From: Gammaproteobacteria bacterium
GTDB lineage: Bacteria > Pseudomonadota > Gammaproteobacteria > Acidiferrobacterales > Sulfurifustaceae
Direction: 5' to 3'
Length of the DNA stretch: 64,000 nt
Assembly: GCA_016199745.1 (NCBI GenBank)
Contig: JACQFZ010000071.1
Coordinates: 62,001 to 126,000, forward strand
Below are positions 35,166-44,748 of this stretch, in pieces; position 1 is the first letter of the stretch, and each line of letters starts with the position of its first letter. The notes beneath the pieces are model-generated. The model saw only the letters and a list, made by a program, of their open reading frames with translations. It ran no database searches and had not been told where the DNA came from. The position numbers and the translations under genes were made by a program.

Positions 35166-36377
35166 ATGGCAAAGCTGGTTAATCCCCACGGCGGCGGCGA
35201 ACTGAAACCGTTGCTGCTCGAAGGCGCCGCGCGCACGCAGGAACTGGCGCACGCCAAATCGCTAAAGCAAATCCGCATCAGCTCGCGCGAGGCCGGCGAT
35301 CTCATCATGCTCGGTATCGGCGGCTTCACCCCGCTCGACGGCTTCATGACCCGCGCCGACTGGGAAGGCGTGTGTGACGGCATGAAAACCATGAGCGGCC
35401 TGTTCTGGCCGATCCCGATCACGCTCTCGACCGATAACGCCACCGCCGACACGATCAAGACCGGCGTCGAAGTCGCGCTAGTCGACGGCGAATCGAACGA
35501 GATTCTCGCGACCATGAAGGTCACCGAGAAGTACACGATCGACAAAGCGCACGAGTGCATGATGGTCTACAAGACCACCGACGCCGAGCATCCGGGCGTG
35601 AAAATGGTGCTGGAACAAGGTGAGGTAAACCTCGCCGGTCCGGTAAAGGTGCTGTCGCAAGGCGGTTTCCCGGAAAAATACCGCGATCAATTCTTAACGC
35701 CGGCGCAAACGCGCGAGCTGTTCAAGCAAAAAGGCTGGAGCACGATCGCCGCGTTCCAGACGCGCAACCCGATGCATCGTTCGCACGAATACTTAGCGAA
35801 GATCGCCATCGAAATCACTGACGGCGTGCTGGTGCATTCGCTGCTGGGTAAGCTCAAACCCGGCGATATCCCGGCCGATGTGCGCTCCAAGTCGATCGCG
35901 GTGCTGATCGACAAATATTTTGTGAAGAACACCGTAGTGCAAGCCGGTTATCCGCTCGACATGCGCTACGCCGGTCCGCGTGAAGCATTGCTACACGCCG
36001 TATTCCGCCAAAACTACGGCTGCTCGCATTTGATCGTCGGTCGCGATCATGCCGGTGTTGGCAGCTATTACGGCCCGTTTGACGCGCAGCACATCTTCGA
36101 CGAGATCCCGAAGGACGCGCTCGAGACCAAGCCGCTCAAGATCGATTGGACCTTCTGGTGCTTCCAGTGCGGCGGTATGGCCAGCAGCCGCACCTGCCCG
36201 CATGACGAAAAGGATCGGCTGCTGTTGTCCGGCACTAAACTGCGCAAAATGTTGTCCGAAGGCACACCGGTGCCGGTCGAGTTCTCGCGCGCGGAAGTGC
36301 TCGAGGTATTGCAGGAGTACTACGCGACACTCGACGAGAAAGTCGAGATCAAACTCACCGGTCACTCGGCGCGTTAA
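35166..36377 (+). CDS. sat: ATP sulfurylase (sulfate adenylyltransferase, Sat type)
   Basis: 403 residues. The active-site motif [14 protein letters not shown] and [16 protein letters not shown] are those of the homo-oligomeric Sat, not of the CysD/CysN enzyme. [16 protein letters not shown] is a Cys/His cluster also found in sulfur-oxidiser and sulfate-reducer enzymes. It catalyses APS plus pyrophosphate to ATP plus sulfate, or the reverse. In sulfur oxidisers it makes ATP from APS made by AprAB; no apr genes are in the window, so the direction is undetermined. A terminator hairpin follows. Confidence 0.93.
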   Translation: MAKLVNPHGGGELKPLLLEGAARTQELAHAKSLKQIRISSREAGDLIMLGIGGFTPLDGFMTRADWEGVCDGMKTMSGLFWPIPITLSTDNATADTIKTGVEVALVDGESNEILATMKVTEKYTIDKAHECMMVYKTTDAEHPGVKMVLEQGEVNLAGPVKVLSQGGFPEKYRDQFLTPAQTRELFKQKGWSTIAAFQTRNPMHRSHEYLAKIAIEITDGVLVHSLLGKLKPGDIPADVRSKSIAVLIDKYFVKNTVVQAGYPLDMRYAGPREALLHAVFRQNYGCSHLIVGRDHAGVGSYYGPFDAQHIFDEIPKDALETKPLKIDWTFWCFQCGGMASSRTCPHDEKDRLLLSGTKLRKMLSEGTPVPVEFSRAEVLEVLQEYYATLDEKVEIKLTGHSAR

Positions 36378-36420
36378 TAAATGTGGGGTGGGCAGAAAAA
36401 CACTGCCCACCCTACCCCAT

Positions 36421-36445
36421 AAAAAGCCGCCCGCGGGCGGCTTTT
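36421..36445. terminator. bidirectional rho-independent terminator between sat and the App1-like gene
   Basis: AAAAAGCCGCCC and GGGCGGCTTTT flank a 2-base loop, giving a GC-rich stem with T-runs in both directions. A second hairpin, GGGTGGGCAG with CTGCCCACCC, lies just before at about 36387-36413. Confidence 0.88.
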
Positions 36446-37396
36446 CTATTTGAGTAACGCCTGCGCCAGATCCTTCTGTTCGGGGAACACCACACGCTCG
36501 GGATCCGGATGTACCCGTCGAATCCATACCGCCTCGACCCGCTGCGGATGACGTTTACGAATCGCATTATAAATTTCCGGATCGCGCTCACCGTCGTCGC
36601 CGATCAGCACAAATCGCACATGCGGCAAGCGCGCAAAGATCTCCTCGATCTTCGTCGTTTTATACGCCACCTGGTCGGTCAGCGGTTCCGTGGTCGAGTC
36701 GTTCGTCACTCGCTTCGTCAGTAACACGCCACGCGGGAAGGCATTGTGCTGCAGGAACATTTGCAACGATGTTTGTAGCTGATGCGGCGAAGCGGAAAGA
36801 TAGAACACCGGTGCCGCCGCTGGCCGGCGATTGCGCGCTGCTAGCGAATCGTAGAACCGCGCAACGCCGGCCACCGGCTGTCGTTGCAGCGGATTCTTGA
36901 GCACCGTGTTCTTGAACAGCTTGGTTTTGTCGGTAACATCGGATACTTGAATCGTGTCGTCAACGTCGGAAATGATGCCGACGGTATTTTCGGCCGGCAC
37001 GATCAAGAGCGCGCCATCGGTGGTAGCGCCTTCGACGTAGCCGGCGACTACATGCCAACCCGGCATCAAAGGTTCAGTCGCGGCGATAGCAATCTTGAAG
37101 TAACCCTCGTCATCAGTGACGTCACTGAATACGCGCTCGAAAACTTGCACGTTCACTGTCACGCCCTTGCGTTCGTCGTTAAAGAACGTTCGCACGCTGC
37201 GCTTGAGGTTACTCCACCGCGAGTCGGTGATTTGCGGTTCGGCAACGTCGTGATGCTCGATAACGCGCCCTTCGACCACTGCCGCACGCGTGTCGCCGTA
37301 ACCCGCATACAATGCTATCGCATCACGCTCGGCGTGTGCCGCCAACGGCATCAGCACCAATCCAAGCAGCAAGAGGCGCTGCACAATATTCACCAT
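36446..37396 (-). CDS. App1-like phosphatidate phosphatase domain protein (DUF2183), exported
   Basis: 316 residues from an ATG with GAGG nine bases upstream. A signal peptide (VNIVQRLLLLGLVLMPLAAHA) is followed by an Ig-like N-terminal half. The HAD-like catalytic part has the Asp motif GIISDVDDTIQVSD, the TNDSTTEP and KTTKIEEIF segments, and FVLIGDDGERDPEIY. Family members dephosphorylate phosphatidic acid. A periplasmic location is predicted from the signal peptide. The function of bacterial members is poorly known. Confidence 0.87.
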   Translation of the reverse strand: MVNIVQRLLLLGLVLMPLAAHAERDAIALYAGYGDTRAAVVEGRVIEHHDVAEPQITDSRWSNLKRSVRTFFNDERKGVTVNVQVFERVFSDVTDDEGYFKIAIAATEPLMPGWHVVAGYVEGATTDGALLIVPAENTVGIISDVDDTIQVSDVTDKTKLFKNTVLKNPLQRQPVAGVARFYDSLAARNRRPAAAPVFYLSASPHQLQTSLQMFLQHNAFPRGVLLTKRVTNDSTTEPLTDQVAYKTTKIEEIFARLPHVRFVLIGDDGERDPEIYNAIRKRHPQRVEAVWIRRVHPDPERVVFPEQKDLAQALLK

Positions 37397-37596
37397 CGAT
37401 ACATTCCTCACCGGTATCCGGCACCACTATAGCGCGGGTACTACGCCAGCTGCACCGAAGTAGAATCCGAGAAATTCAACGCGATATACCGTAGGCGGTA
37501 GCGCCCGACTTGGGACATAATCCGCTACGAGCTGCGCAAACTACGCTGCGCGGTGACTTTTTTAGATAAGCGCGAGCAACGATACAACTAAGAACC

Positions 37597-39018
37597 ATGC
37601 CGACGCCGATCTATAACGAGATGCTGCTGGACGGCGACGATTCCGCTGTCCGCGCGCACTACCAAGAATTCCACGCGTGGCTCGCCCGCCAAAGCGCCGA
37701 GTCGATCGCTTTCAAACGTGCCGAAGCCGATCTCATCTTCCATCGTGTCGGCATCACCTTCGCTGTCTACGGCGACGATCAAGGCACCGAGCGGCTAATT
37801 CCGTTCGACATCATTCCGCGGGTCATTCCAGCGGCGGAGTGGAAACAGCTCGAAGCCGGCCTGCGTCAGCGCACCCAAGCACTCAATCTTTTTATCCACG
37901 ACATCTACCACGAGCAGGCGATCGTGAAGAGCGGTGTGATTCCGGCCGAACAGATTTTTTGTAATACCCAATATCGGCCGGAGATGCAGGGCATCGATGT
38001 TCCCGGCGGCATCTATGCCCACATCGCCGGTATCGATCTGGTACGTACCGGTGAAGGCGAGTTCTACGTGCTCGAAGATAATTTGCGCGTGCCGTCCGGT
38101 GTGTCGTACATGCTCGAGAACCGCAAAATGATGATGCGGCTGTTCCCCGAGTTGTTCGCGCGCAACAAGGTGGCGCCGGTGGCGCACTATCCCGACTTGC
38201 TGTTGGAAAACTTACGCGCCGTCGCCCCGCGCGACGTCGCCGAGCCGACGATCGTGGTGATGACACCGGGCATGCACAACTCGGCGTACTTCGAACATGC
38301 GTTCCTGGCGCAGCAAATGGGCATCGAATTGGTCGAGGGCCAAGACCTGTTCGTCGACAACGAAGCGGTCTACATGCGCACGACCCGCGGCGCCCGCCGG
38401 GTCGACGTGATTTATCGGCGCGTCGATGACGACTTCCTCGATCCGCTCGCGTTCCGCCCCGACTCGAGCCTCGGCGTACCGGGGTTGCTGTCGGTGTATC
38501 GCGCCGGCGGGGTCACGCTGGCGAATGCCATCGGCACCGGCGTCGCCGACGACAAATCGATTTATCCGTACGTGCCGGACATCATTAATTTCTACCTCGG
38601 TGAAAAGCCGCTGTTGAACAACGTGCCGACGTGGCAATGCCGCAAGCAAGACGATCTCGAATACGTGCTGGCGCATCTGCCGGAGCTGGTCGTCAAAGAA
38701 GTCCACGGTGCCGGCGGTTACGGCATGCTCATCGGCCCGGCGGCGACGCAACAGGAAATCGCCGACTTCCGCCTGCGCCTACGTGCGCGACCCGACGGTT
38801 ACATCGCCCAACCGACGTTGGCGCTATCGGCCTGCCCGACGTTCGTCGAGCGCGGCATCGCGCCGCGCCACATCGACCTGCGACCGTTCGTGCTGTCCGG
38901 CAAAGGCATCGGCATGGTGCCCGGCGGACTCACGCGGGTGGCGCTGCGCGAAGGCTCGCTAGTGGTGAACTCGTCACAGGGCGGCGGCACGAAAGACACA
39001 TGGGTGGTGGAACAGTGA
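37597..39018 (+). CDS. circularly permuted ATP-grasp protein (DUF404/DUF407)
   Basis: 473 residues, first gene of the Anbu-associated operon. Characteristic segments are YNEMLLDGDDSAVRAHY, the FDIIPRVIPAAEW stretch, LRQRTQALNLFIHDIYH, EDNLRVPSGVSYMLENR, VDVIYRRVDDDFLDPLAF, VVKEVHGAGGYGMLIGP for ATP binding and LRPFVLSG. ATP-grasp enzymes form amide or peptide bonds; here peptide synthesis or ligation is the working idea in the literature. The next gene starts 11 bases on. Confidence 0.93.
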   Translation: MPTPIYNEMLLDGDDSAVRAHYQEFHAWLARQSAESIAFKRAEADLIFHRVGITFAVYGDDQGTERLIPFDIIPRVIPAAEWKQLEAGLRQRTQALNLFIHDIYHEQAIVKSGVIPAEQIFCNTQYRPEMQGIDVPGGIYAHIAGIDLVRTGEGEFYVLEDNLRVPSGVSYMLENRKMMMRLFPELFARNKVAPVAHYPDLLLENLRAVAPRDVAEPTIVVMTPGMHNSAYFEHAFLAQQMGIELVEGQDLFVDNEAVYMRTTRGARRVDVIYRRVDDDFLDPLAFRPDSSLGVPGLLSVYRAGGVTLANAIGTGVADDKSIYPYVPDIINFYLGEKPLLNNVPTWQCRKQDDLEYVLAHLPELVVKEVHGAGGYGMLIGPAATQQEIADFRLRLRARPDGYIAQPTLALSACPTFVERGIAPRHIDLRPFVLSGKGIGMVPGGLTRVALREGSLVVNSSQGGGTKDTWVVEQ

Positions 39019-39028
39019 GGCGACAATC

Positions 39029-40009
39029 ATGCTAAGCCGCACCGCCGACCATTTGTTCTGGATGGCGCGTTACACCGAGCGCGCCGAGAATACCGCGCGC
39101 ATGCTCGACGTAACGATGCAGACCTCGCTATTGCCGCAGTTCGATTCCAATGCGGAGTCGTTGTGGCACGGCATGCTCGGCATTTCCGAGCTGCAACAAT
39201 CGTACGAGAAGCGCTACGGCGCGATCGCGCCGGCGCAGGTGCTCGACTTCATGGTGTGCGATCCGGCGAACCCGTCGAGCATTTACTCGTGCGTGCAAGC
39301 GGCACGCGAAAACGCCCGTGCCGTACGCGGCGTGTTGACGACCGAAGTCTGGGAAACGGTCAACACGACTTGGCTCGACCTGCCGAATCGGCTGAACCAC
39401 GAGACCCTCGAGCAAAACCCGTCGAAGTTCTTCGAGTGGATTAAGTACCGCTCACATCTGACGCGCGGCGTTCTCGTCGGCACGATGCTGCATGACGAAG
39501 GGTTCCACTTCACGCGTCTCGGTAACTTTCTCGAACGCGCCGACAACACCGCGCGACTGCTCGACGTTAAATACCATGCGCTGGCAGAACAAGGTGCCAA
39601 TGGTTGCAACGGCGTGCAAAACGGAAATGCCGATAACCACCAACTGGAGTTCTATCACTGGGCAGCGGTGTTGCGTTCGGTATCGGCGTTCGAGGTGTAT
39701 CGCAAAGTTTATAGCGACGTGATCATGCCGGCGCGCGTCGCCGAACTGTTGATGTTACGCGCCGACATGCCGCGCTCGTTGTTGCACTGCCTGAACGAAG
39801 TGCTGGCTAATCTGGAACAGGTACGCAACAACCAATCCGGCGAGACCGAACGCCGCACCTGCATCCTGCGCACCGATCTGCACTACGGCCGCATCGACGA
39901 CATTTTGCAAACCGGATTGCACGCATACCTGACGAATTTCCTCGAACGCGTCAACGATCTCGGCGTTCGCATCAGTCGTGATTTTCTCGTGCCACCCGCG
40001 ACTCCGTGA
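39029..40009 (+). CDS. alpha-E domain protein (DUF403)
   Basis: 326 residues, mostly helical, starting MLSRTADHLFWMARYTERAENTARMLDV, the highly conserved alpha-E opening. A related motif recurs later (RLGNFLERADNTARLLDVKYHA), so the protein looks internally duplicated. It always accompanies the permuted ATP-grasp protein in this cluster type, possibly as a substrate or binding partner. The end overlaps the next gene (GTGA). Confidence 0.93.
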   Translation: MLSRTADHLFWMARYTERAENTARMLDVTMQTSLLPQFDSNAESLWHGMLGISELQQSYEKRYGAIAPAQVLDFMVCDPANPSSIYSCVQAARENARAVRGVLTTEVWETVNTTWLDLPNRLNHETLEQNPSKFFEWIKYRSHLTRGVLVGTMLHDEGFHFTRLGNFLERADNTARLLDVKYHALAEQGANGCNGVQNGNADNHQLEFYHWAAVLRSVSAFEVYRKVYSDVIMPARVAELLMLRADMPRSLLHCLNEVLANLEQVRNNQSGETERRTCILRTDLHYGRIDDILQTGLHAYLTNFLERVNDLGVRISRDFLVPPATP

Positions 40010-40830
40010 GCAACGACACCATGCGCTTCACGATCCAGCACGAAACGATCTACTCGTACACATCGCCGGTGCATTACAGCATCCAGCAATTGCGCCTGAC
40101 ACCGCGCATCGACCAAAACCAGCGCGCGCTGTCGTGGCAGATCACCGCGCCGGGGCCGCTGCAACGTTCGATCGACGCCTACGGCAACATCACCCACACG
40201 ATGGTGCTGCGCGCGCCGCACAACGAGATTCGGATGCTGGTCAACGGCTCGCTCGAGATCGAACCGCTGCGCGACGGCCACGTGCCAACCACGAACGACA
40301 TGCCCGGTTCTGAACTATCGCCACTCGTGTACACCGTCGCCACTCCGCTCACGACCGCCGACGACAGCGTGCGCGCGTTCGCCGCCCGCCATTTAGCGCG
40401 CGATCGGCGTGCCACGAATTTTGTGGCGCTGGCGGAGGCAATCTGCGATGCCGTGCAATACCAAAGCGGCATCACTGAGGTGACCAGCACCGCCGCGCAA
40501 GCGCTCGCGATCGGCCAAGGCGTATGCCAAGACCATGCGCACTTGTTCCTCGCCTGCTGCCGCGCCAACAACGTGCCGGCACGCTACGTCAGCGGTTACA
40601 TCCACCCCGGCGATACGACCCACGCCGCGAGTCATGCGTGGGCCGACGTTTGGGTCGAGGACAAGGGTTGGATCAGCATCGATATCACCCATCGCCAATA
40701 CGCTGGCGAACGTCACTGCCGGCTGGCACTCGGCCGCGACTATATGTCGGCGGCACCGATACGCGGCGTGCGTACCGGCGGCGGCGACGAATCGTTGGAA
40801 GTGCGGGTGGCAGTACGTACGGATCAGTAA
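40006..40830 (+). CDS. transglutaminase-like cysteine protease family protein
   Basis: 274 residues. An N-terminal bacterial transglutaminase domain (TIQHETIYSYTSPVHYSIQQLRLTPR) precedes the catalytic core: Cys in IGQGVCQDHAHLFLACCR, His in THAASHAWADVWVEDKGW and Asp in ISIDITHR. It starts with GTG overlapping the alpha-E gene stop; an ATG at 40021 is an alternative. It could cleave or transfer the product of the ATP-grasp ligase. Third gene of the Anbu-linked operon. Confidence 0.92.
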   Translation: MSNDTMRFTIQHETIYSYTSPVHYSIQQLRLTPRIDQNQRALSWQITAPGPLQRSIDAYGNITHTMVLRAPHNEIRMLVNGSLEIEPLRDGHVPTTNDMPGSELSPLVYTVATPLTTADDSVRAFAARHLARDRRATNFVALAEAICDAVQYQSGITEVTSTAAQALAIGQGVCQDHAHLFLACCRANNVPARYVSGYIHPGDTTHAASHAWADVWVEDKGWISIDITHRQYAGERHCRLALGRDYMSAAPIRGVRTGGGDESLEVRVAVRTDQ

Positions 40831-40972
40831 CAAAGTTAGTTTTAGTTAAGGAAACGCTGAATTAATCAGAGGTTCCTTACATTTAGACGGTATCGCCGCA
40901 CATTCACCGTACCCCGGCGCCGTTCCGCATCCTGTTAAACTCGCCTCCCTCTAACGCTCGCGAATCTTCCCT

Positions 40973-41779
40973 ATGACCTACTGCGTCGCTATGCGGCTTA
41001 ACGCCGGCCTTGTATTCCTGTCCGACTCGCGCACCAACGCCGGCGTCGACCAGATCGGCACGTTTCGCAAGATGACCGTGTTCGAGCAACCGGGCGAGCG
41101 CGTCATGACGCTGATGACAGCGGGCAACCTCAGCATCAGCCAAGCAGTCCGGCAAATACTGATGGAACGCACCGGCGACGGCCCAAGCCTGTGGAACGCG
41201 CCGACGCTGGTCGACGCCGCCAAGCTCGTCGGCGATGCCGTGCGCCAAGTCTACGAGCGCGATGCCAAGCATTTGCGCGAACTCGGCATCGACTTCACGT
41301 TGACGATGATCTTCGGCGGACAAATCGGCGGCGAGCGCTGCCGGCTGTTCCAGATTTACGCCGCCGGCAACTTCATCGAAGCCACCGACGAAAATCTCTA
41401 CTTCCAGATCGGCGAATCGAAATACGGCAAACCGATCCTCGACCGCGTAGTGACACCGGCGATGACGCTGGACGAGGCCGCTAAGTGCGGGCTGATCTCG
41501 ATGGACTCGACACTGCGCAGCAATCTGTCGGTCGGCCTGCCACTCGATCTGCTGTGTTACGAAACCGGTGCCTTGCGGGTCACGCGCTTTGCGACCATCG
41601 GCGCTGACGATTCTTATTTTCAACTACTGCGCCGCACATGGGCACAACGTCTCAAACAGGCGTTCGCGGACTTGCCCGATGCAAACTCGAAGGCGAACAC
41701 GGATGCGTCAGCGAATGAACCGGTGCGCGCGCCGATACCAACCGTCCTACCGAAAAGCGCCGCTAAAATACCCGACTGA
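40973..41779 (+). CDS. Anbu, proteasome-like peptidase
   Basis: 268 residues of the Ntn-hydrolase fold, ancestral to or parallel with HslV and the 20S beta subunit. After removal of Met1 the protein begins with Thr (MTYCVAMRLNAGLVFL). Asp18 in SDSRT and Lys33 in FRKM match the catalytic Asp17 and Lys of proteasome beta subunits in mature numbering. GNLSISQAVRQ and TMIFGGQIGG also fit Anbu. It lies 142 bases behind the transglutaminase gene, so it may have its own promoter. The C-terminal tail of about 30 residues is Ala/Pro-rich. Confidence 0.93.
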   Translation: MTYCVAMRLNAGLVFLSDSRTNAGVDQIGTFRKMTVFEQPGERVMTLMTAGNLSISQAVRQILMERTGDGPSLWNAPTLVDAAKLVGDAVRQVYERDAKHLRELGIDFTLTMIFGGQIGGERCRLFQIYAAGNFIEATDENLYFQIGESKYGKPILDRVVTPAMTLDEAAKCGLISMDSTLRSNLSVGLPLDLLCYETGALRVTRFATIGADDSYFQLLRRTWAQRLKQAFADLPDANSKANTDASANEPVRAPIPTVLPKSAAKIPD

Positions 41780-42001
41780 CCAAAAAAATATGCGCAAACT
41801 CATACTCTACATCGCCTGCCGATCCGGCGGTTGCAGCTGATCGATTCGCGCCGCTTCGACTCCGGGTTGGTGCAGCTGACATACCACCGGAGTTAACGCG
41901 CTGCCGAGTGGAGCTTTTGCGCGCGCTGGCCTACACTTTCGCCGATTTAGCACTGGTTGTGAACATCAGCAAAAGCACCCCAAACCATCAAAGGAGTGAC
42001 A

Positions 42002-42703
42002 ATGCGCACGATCATGCTGTTGAACACCAAGGGCGGTTGCGGCAAAAGCACATTGGCGACCAATCTTGCCAGCTACTACGCCACCCAGAACGCGTCCGTC
42101 GTCCTCGCCGATTTCGACCCTCAAAGTTCTGCGCTCGAGTGGCTCGCCGCCCGGGCCGAAGGCCGGCCGCCGATTAAAGGTATCGCCGCCTGGAAAGAAC
42201 CGTTACGCGTAGCGCGCACGACCGATGTCGTCATCCTCGACGTGCCGGCCGGCATACACGGCGCCGAGCTGACAGCGCTGGTGCGCCGGTCGCAGACACT
42301 GCTGGTGCCGGTGCTGCCGTCGCCGACCGACATCCGCGCCGCCGCCCGCTTTGTCCATGAGCTGCTGCTGGTCGGCAGAGTCGTGCGCAAGGAAAGCCGC
42401 GTGGCGGTGATCGCCAATCGCGTGCGCGAAAATACCCAGCTGCAAAATCAAACCGAACGGGTGCTCGGTATGTTCAACTATGCGACAGTGAACACGCAGA
42501 TCTATCGCAATCTCGAACGCTTTTTGTCGCGCCTTAAGATTCCGTTCGTCGCTACCCTGCGCGACACCCCGAACTATCAGCTCGCCGACCAGCAAGGCAT
42601 CGGCGTGTTCGAACTCGGCAGCCGCGCGGCGTACGATGTCGAACAATGGCAACCGCTGCTCAAGTGGCTCGACAGCCGCAAGAGCCTGCCGGTAGCCGCA
42701 TGA
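42002..42703 (+). CDS. ParA/MinD family ATPase, orphan
   Basis: 233 residues from the ATG with AAGGAG five bases upstream. Deviant Walker A KGGCGKST at the N-terminus (MLLNTKGGCGKSTLATNLA), then ADFDPQSSALEW and VVILDVPAGIHG. The protein is of the short, soluble ParA type that moves cargo on nucleoid or membrane. No ParB or obvious cargo partner lies beside it. The neighbours are Anbu and a DUF2817 peptidase. Could position a cellular structure; unassigned. Confidence 0.87.
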   Translation: MRTIMLLNTKGGCGKSTLATNLASYYATQNASVVLADFDPQSSALEWLAARAEGRPPIKGIAAWKEPLRVARTTDVVILDVPAGIHGAELTALVRRSQTLLVPVLPSPTDIRAAARFVHELLLVGRVVRKESRVAVIANRVRENTQLQNQTERVLGMFNYATVNTQIYRNLERFLSRLKIPFVATLRDTPNYQLADQQGIGVFELGSRAAYDVEQWQPLLKWLDSRKSLPVAA

Positions 42704-42722
42704 ATATTATCGGCGGGTCAGG

Positions 42723-43826
42723 ATGTCAGCAGACACGCCGATAGCACCCGAACGTTACTTCGCGCCCGATTACTTCACGGCGCGCGATCAATTTCTCAAC
42801 ATCGCTCAGCGCTGCGGCGCCCGACTCGCTCGTTATCCGATCAGCGCACCCGGCCCCGGCGAGCACCCCCTCAGCATCGACACCGCCTACGTTGGCGCCA
42901 TGCAACCACGCCGGCTCATCCTCGTCGTCTCCGGCACGCACGGAGCGGAAGGCTTCTTCGGCAGTGCCTTGCAGCAGCGTTGGCTGGCACAGCTGGATCC
43001 GACCACCCTACCCGCCGACGCCGGTTGGCTATTCGTTCATGCGCTGAATCCGTGGGGCTTCGCCTGGCGGCGACGCACGAACGAACATAACGTCGACTTG
43101 AACCGCAACTCGCTCGAGCAATTTCCTGGGCCAGCCAATCCGGCGTATGGCCGGCTCAATAATTGGCTCAACCCAGCGTCGCCGCCGGGCATGATCGACG
43201 GCTTCTGGGCGTACGCGCTGTGGTACACGTTGACCCAGGGCATGGCGACGATGAAGCAAGCTATTGCCGGCGGCCAATACGAATTCCCACGCGGTATTTT
43301 TTATGGCGGCGCCCAAACCGAGCAATCGACAGCACATCTACGTACCATTCTGTGCGATCCGCGACTCGGATCGGTCGAGCGTTTGATCGCGTTCGATCTG
43401 CATACTGGCTTAGGACGTTCGGGGACTTACAAACTGCTGGTGGATGCCGACGAAGGCACGCCGCGCTTTCAGCTGATGCGGCGTTGGTTCGGTGCCGAAG
43501 TCAGCGGCGATCAACCGGACCGCTCGGTGTCGTATCACGTGAGCGGCGGCGTTACCGAGCACATCAGCCGTTTGTTTGCCGGTGCCGACAACTACACCAC
43601 GGTGCTCGAATTCGGCACGGTTGCGCTAGGACAAATGATCGCGACATTGTACCGTGAAAACCGCGCTTACTTTCACGCCGGCATCGATAGCGCCGCCTAC
43701 CGGCGGGCGCGGGCGGCGCTATGTGCAGTTTTTTGTCCGGCCGACGATAAATGGCGCAGCACTGTGCTCGAACGCGGCGAGCGCGTGCTGCGGCAGGCTC
43801 AGCAAGCGCTGTTCGGCGCCGGTTGA
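42723..43826 (+). CDS. DUF2817 family, M14-like zinc carboxypeptidase
   Basis: 367 residues. The metal-binding motif VVSGTHGAEGFFGSALQ resembles the HxxE of M14 peptidases and succinylglutamate desuccinylases. HNVDLNRNS and FDLHTGLGRSG supply further conserved His/Asn/Arg. No signal peptide is visible, so it is probably cytoplasmic. It lies 19 bases downstream of parA, so cotranscription is likely. The substrate is unknown. Confidence 0.87.
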   Translation: MSADTPIAPERYFAPDYFTARDQFLNIAQRCGARLARYPISAPGPGEHPLSIDTAYVGAMQPRRLILVVSGTHGAEGFFGSALQQRWLAQLDPTTLPADAGWLFVHALNPWGFAWRRRTNEHNVDLNRNSLEQFPGPANPAYGRLNNWLNPASPPGMIDGFWAYALWYTLTQGMATMKQAIAGGQYEFPRGIFYGGAQTEQSTAHLRTILCDPRLGSVERLIAFDLHTGLGRSGTYKLLVDADEGTPRFQLMRRWFGAEVSGDQPDRSVSYHVSGGVTEHISRLFAGADNYTTVLEFGTVALGQMIATLYRENRAYFHAGIDSAAYRRARAALCAVFCPADDKWRSTVLERGERVLRQAQQALFGAG

Positions 43827-43827
43827 A

Positions 43828-44748
43828 TTACTCGAACGGCGGACAGGCTCGACTGGCATCGCTTTGCGATTGATGTTGCCGCCCGCTCCACAAGCCTTCA
43901 GCGGTGTAGATCGCCAATGCCAACCAGATCAACGCGTAGCCCAGCAACTTCGGCCCGCTAAGCGGCTCGTGATACAACCAAACGCCAACCAGCAGCTGCA
44001 GCGTCGGCGCGATGTATTGCAACAGCCCGATCATCGATAGCGGCAAGCGCCGCGCACCGGCGGCGAATAACAGCAATGGAATTGCCGTGATCGGACCCAC
44101 CGTGACCAGCAACGCCTGCGTCGTGATCGAGCCCGACACCAGAGCACTGCGATCGCCTAAGTACAATAAAAAGGCGAGCGCCACCGGAAACAACAGCAGC
44201 GTTTCCAGCGACAACCCTTCGAGCGTGCCAAGCGATGCCGTCTTGCGTAATAAACCGTACAGACTGAACGATGTTGCCAACACTAGGCCGATCCACGGCA
44301 ACTGCGCCGTCTGCCACGTCAACCAAATCACGCCGAGCGCTGCCGTCGCCAGCGCTAACCACTGGCCGGCGCGTAGCCGCTCATGCAGCACGATCAGGCC
44401 GAGCATCACCGAGAACAGCGGCGTGATGAAGTAACCGAGGCTGGCGTCGACGACCCGGCCGACACCGACGGACCAGATATAAACCAGCCAGTTGACCGAC
44501 AACGCCACCGCGCTCAACGCGAATCGCGCCAGCAGCCGCGGTTGCTGCCAAACCGTGCGCAGCCAGCCAAAATGCCGCTGCCATGCCAACACGATCAACA
44601 AGAAGCCGAGCGACCACAGCACGCGGTGTACCAACACTTCGAGCGGCGCTACTTCTTGCAGCGCCTTGAAGTAGATCGGGAACACACCCCAGGCGAGATA
44701 AGCGAGCGTGGCATAAACAACGCCGGCCTTATCGATTCGGTTTGTCAT
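43828..44748 (-). CDS. rarD: RarD, EamA-family permease
   Basis: 306 residues with about ten membrane segments. KAGVVYATLAYLAWGVFPIYFKAL, VLVHRVLWSLGFLL, LSVNWLVYIWSVGVGRVVDASLGYFITPL and LLQYIAPTLQLLVGVWLY are typical of RarD. The ATG is chosen from homologues; no Shine-Dalgarno precedes it because a truncated ectC abuts the start. The frame continues 41 codons upstream through that foreign DNA. The native promoter is probably lost. The substrate is unknown. Confidence 0.92.
   Translation of the reverse strand: MTNRIDKAGVVYATLAYLAWGVFPIYFKALQEVAPLEVLVHRVLWSLGFLLIVLAWQRHFGWLRTVWQQPRLLARFALSAVALSVNWLVYIWSVGVGRVVDASLGYFITPLFSVMLGLIVLHERLRAGQWLALATAALGVIWLTWQTAQLPWIGLVLATSFSLYGLLRKTASLGTLEGLSLETLLLFPVALAFLLYLGDRSALVSGSITTQALLVTVGPITAIPLLLFAAGARRLPLSMIGLLQYIAPTLQLLVGVWLYHEPLSGPKLLGYALIWLALAIYTAEGLWSGRQHQSQSDASRACPPFE

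Noticed and set aside
41790-41840. 16-codon frame MRKLILYIACRSGGCS before parA
   Set aside because: No ribosome-binding site and no structural context; kept out as chance.
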